Of a DNA stretch of 17,604 nt, positions 1 through 6,128 are shown in pieces. A program made the translations under genes and the position numbers. The first letter of the stretch is position 1; each line of letters begins with the position of its first letter. The notes below the pieces were generated by a model that saw only the letters and a program-made list of their open reading frames with translations, did not search any database and was not told the origin of the DNA. Origin of the DNA: JAAZMU01 sp964547725 (GTDB lineage Bacteria > Patescibacteriota > Minisyncoccia > Minisyncoccales > Minisyncoccaceae); NCBI GenBank assembly GCA_964547725.1, contig CAZJOO010000010.1, forward strand, positions 1-17,604, given 5' to 3'.

Positions 1-55
1 GAACCCCCGACCTACTGTTTACAAAACAGTTGCTCTACCACTGAGCTATGCCGGC
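1..55 (-). tRNA. tRNA-Thr (anticodon UGU), 3' part cut by window edge
   Basis: Read on the minus strand, the sequence starts GCCGGCA (5' acceptor strand), then TA, a D arm GCTC/GAGC around AGTGGTA, and a perfect 5-bp anticodon stem ACTGT/ACAGT closing the loop TTTGTAA. The central triplet TGT reads ACA and related Thr codons. A variable loop AGGTC, the T-stem strand GGGGG and TTC follow before the window ends. About 20 bases (rest of the T arm, 3' acceptor strand, any CCA) lie outside. Its first base directly follows the TAG stop of the upstream gene at 56, so it is probably made from the same transcript and freed by RNase P. Confidence 0.95.
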
Positions 56-409
56 CTATTTATCTTTTAGCTTGTTTTTTATATCATCAAGCTCAAAATC
101 AATATCCTCTTTTGTTTTCTTTGATCTCTCTTTTAACTTCAAATTCCAATTAAAAATTCTGTTATCTAATCTTAGAATTAGAATTCTTATTCTGGAAAGT
201 GATTTTTGTCCTATAATCTGAATTTCAAAATACTTTTTCTTTATAACATCCTTTGCTTCTCTTGTAAATCTCTCTTTCAAATTCACTCCAGGAATGAAAT
301 TAGGATTATTTGGTAGCTCTATAATGGCTGGTATTTTACGAATAGTTATGAAAACCATTCCCAAAAAACTAAAAATCATTACAAAAGCTAGTATAACTTC
401 ATAACTCAT
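56..409 (-). CDS. Small single-pass membrane protein of unknown function
   Basis: This 117-residue protein has one hydrophobic segment at about residues 4-23, then a basic, strongly charged, probably helical tail rich in Lys, Glu and Ile and ending in KDK. I recognise no family. The pattern predicts a short membrane anchor with a cytoplasmic or membrane-surface tail, but nothing points to a reaction. Its ATG overlaps the tsf stop by 11 bases (ATGAGTTATGA), which suggests translational coupling to EF-Ts, and its TAG stop abuts tRNA-Thr. It occupies the place where many bacteria have pyrH and frr after tsf. The reading frame is intact and has no better start. Confidence 0.75.
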   Translation of the reverse strand: MSYEVILAFVMIFSFLGMVFITIRKIPAIIELPNNPNFIPGVNLKERFTREAKDVIKKKYFEIQIIGQKSLSRIRILILRLDNRIFNWNLKLKERSKKTKEDIDFELDDIKNKLKDK

Positions 410-983
410 ATCTAATAAATTCCTTAACTTTTATATTCTCGCCTAATTTGGCAATATAATCGTTAATTAAATCTTGAATTGTCATACTGTTGTCCTTTAC
501 CCAAGGCTGAGACAATAAACAAGATTCTTTTTTGAACTTATCCAATTTTCCTTTAACTATATTTTCTTTAATCTCTTCTGGTTTGTTTTCACCTTCTAAT
601 TGCTCTCTGTAAATCTCTAATTCCTTGTTAATTACTTCTTCAGCAATATCATTTTCACTTACATATTTTGGAGCCATAGAAGCAATCTGAAGAAGAAGCT
701 CGTGATTAAGCTCCTTAAAAGAATCACCTCTTGCTACAAAATCAGTTTCACATAAAGAAGTAATCATAACACCAACCTGTCCACCTGCGTGAATATATGA
801 ATCAACAACACCCACGTTCACTTCCCTATCAGATTTTTTGGCAGCAGTTGCTCCCCCTTTCTTCTTTAATACTTCCTTTGCTTTTTCGATATCTCCGCCA
901 GCTTCTTCTAATGCTTGCTTGCATTGTGCTAAAGAAATATCTGTTTCTTGTCTTAATTGTTTGATTAATTCTATTGAAACCAT
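399..983 (-). CDS. tsf: Elongation factor Ts (short form)
   Basis: EF-Ts is the guanine-nucleotide exchange factor that regenerates EF-Tu-GTP in the cytoplasm. The N-terminal UBA-like domain is clear at residues 1-50 (IKQLRQETDISLAQCKQAL, then GGDIEKA), followed by the core with the EF-Tu-contacting TDFV motif (CETDFVARGDSF, near residue 80). At 194 residues it is close to the short Thermus type and far shorter than the ~283-residue E. coli protein, so one half of the duplicated core is probably absent. The ATG is one base after the rpsB stop (TAAtATG), the usual rpsB-tsf pair. It stops with TGA inside the next gene, which supports standard decoding of TGA. Confidence 0.97.
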   Translation of the reverse strand: MVSIELIKQLRQETDISLAQCKQALEEAGGDIEKAKEVLKKKGGATAAKKSDREVNVGVVDSYIHAGGQVGVMITSLCETDFVARGDSFKELNHELLLQIASMAPKYVSENDIAEEVINKELEIYREQLEGENKPEEIKENIVKGKLDKFKKESCLLSQPWVKDNSMTIQDLINDYIAKLGENIKVKEFIRYEL

Positions 984-984
984 A

Positions 985-1683
985 TTATTGCAAAATATCA
1001 GTAAATTGTTTTAATACATATTCCACAGAAGATTTAGCATCATCGTTAGCAGGAATCATATAAGTTACTTTTGTAGGGTCAACATTAGTGTCAGTCATCG
1101 CAATAATTACTTTCTTAACATCTAAAGCTTCCTTTAAAGCTAACTTATCCTTATCTAAATCAATGATAAAAATAACATCTGGAACTTTTTCCATTTTCTT
1201 TACTCCTCCAAATTTTAATTTAAGTCTTTCTAAAGTCTTAATAATTTGAAGTCTTTCTTTCTTAACGTACTTTGTATTAAAGTCGGGCATAGCAACCTGA
1301 GCTTCAAGATCGTTGTAGTACCTTAATCTCTTTTTGATTTCTGAGAAGTTTGTTAAAATGCCTCCAATCCATCTTTCTACAACGTAAAAAGAGTTTGTTT
1401 TTTCAGCAATTTCCTTAACGATATTTCTCAAAGCAGGATTTGTACTAACAAATAAGAAAGTCTTTTCTTCTTTTTTTGCTTCTCTAGCAAAAGCCAAAGC
1501 TTCTTCTAATTTCTGAGCAGTAATTTCTAAATCAAGTAGTTGAATACCATCTTTAATTTTTGCAACGTAAGGCTTCATTTTAGGATGTAATTTTGATGCT
1601 TGATGCCCAAAACCAAGTCCTGCCTTAATCATTTCATCTACTACTGCGCTATTGTTTATTACTTTTTCTTCGGTTTTTTCCAT
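985..1683 (-). CDS. rpsB: 30S ribosomal protein S2
   Basis: Small-subunit protein uS2. Recognisable S2 features are the N-terminal GLGFGHQASKLHPKMKPYV (canonical: GxHFGHQ..RWNPKM), then DGIQLLDLEIT, the FVSTNPAL strand, the VERWIGGILTNF signature and the C-terminal PDVIFIIDLDKDKLALKEA and AMTDTNVDP motifs. At 232 residues the length is typical. The start is ATG with no clear Shine-Dalgarno site; a TTGTTT-17-TATATA promoter lies just upstream. In E. coli, S2 represses its own rpsB-tsf mRNA; I see no evidence for or against that here because the predicted leader is only about 20 nt. Confidence 0.98.
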   Translation of the reverse strand: MEKTEEKVINNSAVVDEMIKAGLGFGHQASKLHPKMKPYVAKIKDGIQLLDLEITAQKLEEALAFAREAKKEEKTFLFVSTNPALRNIVKEIAEKTNSFYVVERWIGGILTNFSEIKKRLRYYNDLEAQVAMPDFNTKYVKKERLQIIKTLERLKLKFGGVKKMEKVPDVIFIIDLDKDKLALKEALDVKKVIIAMTDTNVDPTKVTYMIPANDDAKSSVEYVLKQFTDILQ

Positions 1684-1710
1684 AATTAATAATTAATTTT
1701 CAATAATCAC

Positions 1711-1739
1711 TATATATCACATAAAAAAATATAAAACAA
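1711..1739 (-). promoter_or_regulatory. Predicted sigma-70-type promoter for rpsB-tsf
   Basis: On the minus strand TTGTTT (1739-1734) and TATATA (1716-1711) are separated by exactly 17 bases. The expected start near 1704 gives a leader of about 20 nt before the rpsB ATG. This is a consensus match in AT-rich sequence, so chance matches are possible. Confidence 0.5.
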
Positions 1740-1788
1740 GAGTTTCCTCTGTCTATATAAATTAGCATAATACATATTTAGATTTTTT

Positions 1789-2673
1789 TCAAGACCCCTC
1801 AAAAGCTAAACTATTCAATCTTTCGTTGTATTCTTCTTTTGAAATGTTTCCATTGCTTAATAAAGAATCTAAACCAGCAACATATTGCTTTTTTATTTGG
1901 GAAGATGTTAAGACTCCTTTATACATTCGCATGTCATCAATGAATCCTACAAAAGGTATTCCTGGGGTTGCTCTAAAATCACCGCCAACTCTTGCTGGCC
2001 AAGCAAGATTCAGTATTGTACCTGCTGCACTTTTACTAGCTCTCACCTCACCATCAATATATAGTTTTACAATATCATTGTCTAAATCGTGCACAAAACC
2101 TACAAAATGCCAATTATTATCCCGCAAATCTTTGTTTGTGACAGAAAAATCAATCTGTCCAGCATTCCAATAAAACCTAAGTCTTCCTAACTGAAGAACC
2201 TCTAGAGCGAAATGAGGAGAATGAGGATAATTGCTCACAATAGCTCCAATTCTTGTGGTGTCTAAAAAGTTAGAAGAAATTTTAACCCAAGAAAAAACAG
2301 AAAAATCAGTGCTTATTCCCATTAAATTACTTACACCGCAATCAATATAGTCATCAGTCCCATTAAATTCATAACACCCACCATAAACACATTCATCAGA
2401 AGATCTTGGAATATAAGTCGCACCAATAACTGTCCCGTCATTATCACCTCCCGTATCTTCAGTAATTCCTGAAACCGCCGGTAAATCAAAAGTCCACTCA
2501 GAAACTAAATCACTCCATAAACGATTCGAGACATTAGAAGAAAAAGCCTGAGCTTTGGCAAAATTAGCTTTATCGATAGAAGAACTTACCGAGAGGATAA
2601 TAACGCCGGCAAGTATTCCAATAATTACGATAACGACGAGGAGCTCGATTAATGTAAACGATTTGTTTTTCAT
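1789..2673 (-). CDS. Prepilin-like surface protein with LamG/concanavalin-like domain
   Basis: A type IV prepilin-type protein of 294 residues. The N-terminus has a short basic leader (MKNKS) and the class III motif FTLIELLVVIVIIGILAG with Glu at position +5, the signature for prepilin peptidase and pilus or pseudopilus assembly; position -1 is Ser instead of the common Gly. Residues ~60-265 form a LamG-like jelly roll (WTFD, FNGTDDYIDCG, FSVFSWVKI, WHFVGFVHD, KLYIDGE, GFIDDMRMY), expected to be displayed outside, possibly for carbohydrate or protein binding. The last ~35 residues (SSQIKKQYVAGLD, then a short SHOCT-like helix pair NISKEEYNERL) recur in the paralogue at 10660-11541. The ATG at 2673 is preferred over an in-frame TTG at 2679, which lies between the -10 box and the ATG. 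Stop is TGA. Confidence 0.9.
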   Translation of the reverse strand: MKNKSFTLIELLVVIVIIGILAGVIILSVSSSIDKANFAKAQAFSSNVSNRLWSDLVSEWTFDLPAVSGITEDTGGDNDGTVIGATYIPRSSDECVYGGCYEFNGTDDYIDCGVSNLMGISTDFSVFSWVKISSNFLDTTRIGAIVSNYPHSPHFALEVLQLGRLRFYWNAGQIDFSVTNKDLRDNNWHFVGFVHDLDNDIVKLYIDGEVRASKSAAGTILNLAWPARVGGDFRATPGIPFVGFIDDMRMYKGVLTSSQIKKQYVAGLDSLLSNGNISKEEYNERLNSLAFEGS

Positions 2674-2680
2674 TAACAAA

Positions 2681-2709
2681 ATTATAACAAAAAGCTAATA
2701 TAAAGTAAA
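2681..2709 (-). promoter_or_regulatory. Strong predicted promoter for the LamG prepilin, leaderless type
   Basis: A perfect TATAAT (2686-2681) with an upstream TG (extended -10) is 17 bases from TTTACT (2709-2704) on the minus strand. Only 7 bases separate the -10 box from the ATG at 2673, so transcription should start at or one base before the A of the start codon. There is no room for a Shine-Dalgarno site. Confidence 0.65.
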
Positions 2710-2713
2710 ATCC

Positions 2714-2742
2714 TTGACAAAAATCAGTTTCTAGGGTATGGA
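2714..2742 (+). promoter_or_regulatory. Possible promoter for the structured region before rpmE
   Basis: A perfect TTGACA (2714-2719) is followed after 17 bases by TATGGA (2737-2742), a weak -10. The expected start near 2749 coincides with the beginning of the first hairpin. It is back to back with the prepilin promoter, with the two -35 boxes only 4 bases apart. Confidence 0.4.
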
Positions 2743-2747
2743 CTAAG

Positions 2748-2839
2748 TACCATTTAGTTTCCTATAACTAATTGGTAAGTGAAAGGATTGGTTTTTCTTT
2801 TTTCAGACAAAGCACCGTCTATCGGTGCTCTTGTCTTTT
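2748..2839 (+). ncRNA. Candidate small structured RNA or L31 leader
   Basis: Two consecutive hairpins fill the gap between the divergent prepilin and rpmE genes. The first is a 12-bp stem with one mismatch (TACCATTTAGTT, 2748-2759, with AACTAATTGGTA, 2766-2777, loop TCCTAT). The second (2806-2835) ends in TTTT. A TTGACA promoter lies just before and a second promoter just after. This fits a ~90-nt independent RNA, or an attenuated 5' leader of rpmE, since bL31 genes in several phyla have autoregulatory leaders. I recognise no known RNA family in it. Confidence 0.4.
2806..2839 (+). terminator. Intrinsic terminator or attenuator upstream of rpmE
   Basis: The stem GACAA-AGCACCG (2806-2817) pairs with CGGTGCT (2823-2829) and TTGTC (2831-2835) with one bulged C and a 5-base loop TCTAT, followed by TTTT. 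The GC-rich core plus U-run is typical of a plus-strand terminator. The minus-strand side lacks a T tract. With no gene immediately upstream on this strand, it must end the short transcript predicted from 2714, or attenuate rpmE. Confidence 0.6.
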
Positions 2840-2845
2840 AAGGAC

Positions 2846-2874
2846 TTGATTTAAAAAAGAAATTTTGTTATTGT
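2846..2874 (+). promoter_or_regulatory. Predicted promoter for rpmE-prfA
   Basis: TTGATT (2846-2851), 17 bases, then TATTGT (2869-2874), with expected start near 2881 and a leader of about 22 nt. A TATAAT at 2881-2886 is an alternative -10 with a poor -35. No Shine-Dalgarno site precedes the ATG at 2903. Confidence 0.5.
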
Positions 2875-2902
2875 ATTTAATATAATTATATAAATAAAAG
2901 TT

Positions 2903-3127
2903 ATGGACAAAAAGATTCAGCCAAAATATTTTGAGAATGCAAAGATTAAATGTGCTTGTGGTACAGTTTTTGAAATTGGCTCAACAAAGGAATCGATGGA
3001 AGTAGAAATTTGTTCTCACTGCCATCCATTCTACACAGGACAAGAAAGAAGAACTGGAGAAATGGGTAGAGTACAGAAGTTCAAACAAAGACTTGCTAAG
3101 CAAAACAAGATAAAAGATGGAAAATAG
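2903..3127 (+). CDS. rpmE: 50S ribosomal protein L31 (zinc-binding type)
   Basis: bL31 bridges the 50S subunit and the 30S head. The 74-residue sequence has the family pattern: a basic N-terminus with IQPKYF, the zinc pair CACG (Cys17, Cys19), the second pair CSHCHPFYTG (Cys37, Cys40), and the C-terminal helix GRVQKFKQRLAK. With its cysteines this is the zinc-containing (C+) form, not the zinc-free paralogue made in starvation. Its coding end overlaps the prfA start by 11 bases (ATGGAAAATAG), so the two are very likely translated from one message. Confidence 0.97.
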   Translation: MDKKIQPKYFENAKIKCACGTVFEIGSTKESMEVEICSHCHPFYTGQERRTGEMGRVQKFKQRLAKQNKIKDGK

Positions 3128-3854
3128 TGCAAAAGCAATTATTTTTGAAATAAGAGCCGGTGTCGGAGGCGACGAAGCGGCTCTTTTTGCGAGTGATCTC
3201 TTTAGAATGTATTCAAGATATGCCCAAAGAAAAGATTGGGGTATTTCTGTTATTTCAGAAAATAAAACTGAGAGTGGTGGGCTTAAGGAAATTATCTTTG
3301 AAGTTAAAGGAAGTGGAGCTTTTGGAGATTTTCAACATGAAGCAGGAGTTCATAGAGTTCAAAGAATTCCAAAAACCGAAAAATCAGGTAGAATTCATAC
3401 TTCTACCGCAACAGTAGCTGTGCTTCCAAAAATGGAACAAGCAGCCATTAATTTAAATCCTAGAGATATTTCTATAGAAACTACAAAAGCTTCTGGCCCA
3501 GGAGGACAATATGTTAACAAGAGAATGAATGCTGTTAGAGCGACATATTTACCAACAGGATTAGCTGTATTCTGCCAAGAAGAAAGAAATCTTCAATCAA
3601 ACAAAGAAAAAGCAATCGAACTATTAACCTTTAGGATTTTAGAAGAAAGAAGAAAGAAAAGTATTTCTGCGATTGAAGGACAAAGGAGAGAACAAATTGG
3701 AGATGCTGACCGAGGAGAAAAAATTAGAACCTACAACTTCCCTCAAGATAGAGTTACAGATCACAGGATAAATAAGAAATGGCACGGAATGGAAATAATC
3801 CTAGACGGAAAGATAGATAAAATGATTAAACAACTAAAGGAAGGACTCGACTAA
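3117..3854 (+). CDS. prfA: Peptide chain release factor 1, lacking domain 1
   Basis: RF1 reads UAA and UAG in the ribosomal A site and triggers peptide release. Residues 10-35 match the start of domain 2 (EIRAGVGGDEAALFASDLFR), residues 85-87 give the PxT stop-codon tripeptide as PKT (RF2 would have SPF), and residues 129-131 are the catalytic GGQ in SGPGGQYVNK. The C-terminal DRVTDHRIN and GMEIILDG motifs follow. The length is 245 residues against ~360, and the first residues align near residue 105-115 of E. coli RF1, so the helical domain 1 that touches the L11/stalk region is absent. The bases before the ATG are rpmE in another frame, so a missed start or frameshift does not explain it. 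No prmC adjoins. Confidence 0.93.
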   Translation: MENSAKAIIFEIRAGVGGDEAALFASDLFRMYSRYAQRKDWGISVISENKTESGGLKEIIFEVKGSGAFGDFQHEAGVHRVQRIPKTEKSGRIHTSTATVAVLPKMEQAAINLNPRDISIETTKASGPGGQYVNKRMNAVRATYLPTGLAVFCQEERNLQSNKEKAIELLTFRILEERRKKSISAIEGQRREQIGDADRGEKIRTYNFPQDRVTDHRINKKWHGMEIILDGKIDKMIKQLKEGLD

Positions 3855-3857
3855 AAC

Positions 3858-3886
3858 AAAAACCACTAAAAAGTGGTTTTTTGTTT
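3858..3886. terminator. Bidirectional terminator between prfA and the transglycosylase gene
   Basis: AAAAACCACT (3858-3867) and AGTGGTTTTT (3872-3881) form a perfect 10-bp stem with an AAAA loop. T-rich tails occur on both strands (TTGTTT on plus; TTTTTGTTTTAG on minus). It sits exactly between the two convergent stop codons. Confidence 0.85.
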
Positions 3887-3898
3887 CTTGAAATATTT

Positions 3899-5485
3899 TT
3901 AAGGAAATATCATTGCTTCGCAACTTGAAGACATTGAACCATAATCAATATACTGTTGCATACACCAAGTTCTAGTTTGTACGCTCTTAGCATAAGCAGA
4001 GGAGCCTCCATAATATCTAGAGGCAGCGTTATACTCTCCCGTAGCATTACTTCTCGCCCCTAAGTCATATAGGTATGAAGCTGAGGCTGTTAGAGCGTCT
4101 TCAAAGTTCCATGGATTAGCAATAGCGTGTCCAGTAAATTTAGAAACATCAGCGCTATAAAGCTCCCAAGTACTTGGAATAAATTGAGCTGGACCCATGG
4201 CTCCTCCAAAACCATAAGCATAATATCCACTCGGACAATTAATAGTTCCATCGCTTGAAATAGTAATTGAAGATTTTTTAGCGGTATATCCCCCAGACCT
4301 ACAATCAGTAATCCAACAAGAAACTGGTACTTGAGCACTGTTATAACCTAAGTCTTTCATAAGCTCGAGGAAAGGTGCTAAATCTCTCTTGTAGTGAGTG
4401 ATTCTTTCTATTAGTCCCCCATTTGTATAATAACTTCCGTCTGGCTGCCTATAACTTGAACCAGAACCAGAGAAAGTTCCTCCACCATTTGTAGAATTAG
4501 TAATATAACATCTTCCGACGTTCCTTCCTAGTGCTGATTCTTGAGAAATAATTCCCAATATAAGAGCTGGTCTCACTCCTACTTTTGGACCAACAGTTTT
4601 AGCAATATTTAAAAGAGTTCCGAAATCAGGTTGTTCTTGTCCTGGCAAAAGTCCAACTAGTTGAATTAATCTTTTTTCTACTTCAGCTTTCTTGCTTTCA
4701 ATGTCTTCTTTTAAACTTAAAGATTGTTGATATTCTTGCTCAGTAATTGAATAAAGATACTCCTGCTCTCCTTTTGCTTCCACGGAAGCATTTTTTTGTA
4801 TTTGCTGAAGCTCCACATAACCTTCCTGTTCTCCTTTTTTAATTTCTAAGTTTTCTTTTTCTTCACTTAACTTTGCCTGAAGTGATTGATACTCACTTAA
4901 AAGATCTTGATTTTTATTATTCAAAATTTCAAAATAAATAAAATTATCAAAAAAGTTTGAAATTGAACCAGAATCTAAAAAGATTTCCAAAACTCCTTTT
5001 TCCCCGTTTTCATAAACAGCCTGAAGAATAAGAGCAACTTTTTTCTTTTGGTCGTCAATATCTTCTTTGGTTTCTTCTATAGTTGCCTCTGTATCAATTA
5101 TCTTATACCCCAAGCTCTTAATTGTTAAATTGGATTGGTATATTTGGTTGTTTAAACTTTTAATCTGACTAGTTATTTTATTTATTTCACCTTCAAGAGT
5201 CTCTTTCTCCCCTGCTTTTTCATTTAAATCCTTCTCTGCAAGAATTTGTTTGTTGTTAAGATAGACTTTACAATTCTCAAGCAATTCCTGAAAATCTTTT
5301 TTAGAAAACTCTTGTTCTTTTTGATCAAGCAAACTAGCGTCTTCACAAATCTGGGCTAAATTTAAACTTGGGTCTAATGCAGCCATAGAAAAAGCAGGAA
5401 TAAAAAACATTATTCCCGCTAGTCCTATAAAAATCCTTATTAAACTATTATTTTTTTGATTCTTCTGTTGGTTTTTCTGTGTCAT
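3899..5485 (-). CDS. Exported lytic transglycosylase (MltB-like) with PcsB/EnvC-like coiled coil
   Basis: This 528-residue protein should cut peptidoglycan between MurNAc and GlcNAc outside the membrane. Residues 1-35 look like a signal peptide or signal anchor (basic start, hydrophobic LIRIFIGLAGIMFFIPAFSMA). Residues ~75-275 are a long coiled coil containing a segment typical of PcsB/EnvC proteins (VYENGEKGVLEIFLDSGSIS, near 158-177), which in other bacteria is activated by FtsEX. The catalytic domain begins near 287, with probable acid Glu316 in ISQESALG and the MltB-type motif GGAMGPAQFIPSTW at 427-440. A Gly/Ser/Tyr-rich insert with several Cys lies between, suggesting disulfides. The start overlaps rplY by 38 bases; a later start would remove the basic n-region. 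Confidence 0.88.
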   Translation of the reverse strand: MTQKNQQKNQKNNSLIRIFIGLAGIMFFIPAFSMAALDPSLNLAQICEDASLLDQKEQEFSKKDFQELLENCKVYLNNKQILAEKDLNEKAGEKETLEGEINKITSQIKSLNNQIYQSNLTIKSLGYKIIDTEATIEETKEDIDDQKKKVALILQAVYENGEKGVLEIFLDSGSISNFFDNFIYFEILNNKNQDLLSEYQSLQAKLSEEKENLEIKKGEQEGYVELQQIQKNASVEAKGEQEYLYSITEQEYQQSLSLKEDIESKKAEVEKRLIQLVGLLPGQEQPDFGTLLNIAKTVGPKVGVRPALILGIISQESALGRNVGRCYITNSTNGGGTFSGSGSSYRQPDGSYYTNGGLIERITHYKRDLAPFLELMKDLGYNSAQVPVSCWITDCRSGGYTAKKSSITISSDGTINCPSGYYAYGFGGAMGPAQFIPSTWELYSADVSKFTGHAIANPWNFEDALTASASYLYDLGARSNATGEYNAASRYYGGSSAYAKSVQTRTWCMQQYIDYGSMSSSCEAMIFP

Positions 5486-6071
5486 TTTTTGGTTCTTCTG
5501 TTGTGGAAGCTTCTACCTTTGGTTCTTCAACCTGAGCTTTTACTTCAACTACAGTTGCAATAACTTCATCCTTGTTGGTTAAAATCTTAACCTTACTACC
5601 TAAATCAATACTTGATACTGGGATAGCATCAGCAAATGTTATAAGGCTAGATACATCAACCTCAATCTTGTGTGGCAATTCATTTGGAAGTGCTTTAACG
5701 TGCAAAATTCTTAAGTTGTGATTTAAAGTTCCTCCAAGAGCTACTGCTGGAGCGATTCCTATTAATTCTACTGGAACTTCTGCTTCCACTTCTACCTTCA
5801 AATTAGGAGCATAAAAATCTAAATGAATAAATTCTCCAGATAGTGGCTCTTTTTGATAACCATAAACTAAAGCTGAATACTTTTTATTATCAGCCTCTAT
5901 TTCAATCAAAGAAGTTTCTCCTGCTTCCCTAAACACTTTTTTAAATTCGTTTAAATTTATTTTAAGTAAAACGTTTTCTTTAATTTCAGGACCGTATAGT
6001 ATTGCTGATATACTTCCGTCTGCTGCTACGCTTTCCTTTTTTTCTCTTAAATCCGCTTTTAATGAATACAT
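5448..6071 (-). CDS. rplY: 50S ribosomal protein L25 (general stress protein CTC type)
   Basis: bL25 binds 5S rRNA. The N-terminal half has the L25 fold (LKADLREK, ISAILYGPEIKENVLLKIN, then ALVYGYQKEPLSGEFIHLDFY) and the rest is the CTC/TL5 beta domain (VEVPVELIGIAPAVALGGTL, LPHKIEVDVSSL). At 207 residues it is the two-domain form. The last ~25 residues are a low-complexity Glu/Lys/Thr/Pro tail (TTEEPKNDTEKPTEESKK), and the transglycosylase start lies inside its coding sequence in another frame. A promoter lies just upstream, so it may be read apart from gatB. Confidence 0.93.
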   Translation of the reverse strand: MYSLKADLREKKESVAADGSISAILYGPEIKENVLLKINLNEFKKVFREAGETSLIEIEADNKKYSALVYGYQKEPLSGEFIHLDFYAPNLKVEVEAEVPVELIGIAPAVALGGTLNHNLRILHVKALPNELPHKIEVDVSSLITFADAIPVSSIDLGSKVKILTNKDEVIATVVEVKAQVEEPKVEASTTEEPKNDTEKPTEESKK

Positions 6072-6100
6072 AATCGTTTCTATTAATTAATTACTTTTCT

Positions 6101-6128
6101 ATGATAGCATTTTATTGAATATTTTCAA
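6101..6128 (-). promoter_or_regulatory. Predicted promoter for rplY and the transglycosylase
   Basis: On the minus strand TTGAAA (6128-6123), 16 bases, then TATCAT (6106-6101), with TGC directly before the -10 (extended -10). The -35 lies in the last gatB codons. The expected start is near 6094, about 23 nt before the rplY ATG. Confidence 0.5.

Noticed and set aside
2779..2841. A 20-codon GTG-initiated leader-peptide frame running through the terminator hairpin before rpmE
   Set aside because: It has no ribosome-binding site and no run of regulatory codons, and an open stretch of 20 codons is expected by chance; the hairpin itself is the better-supported signal.
4090..4338. Minus-strand frame of 82 codons within the transglycosylase gene
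   Set aside because: It overlaps, in a different frame, the conserved GAMGPAQFIPSTW catalytic region, so it is a shadow.
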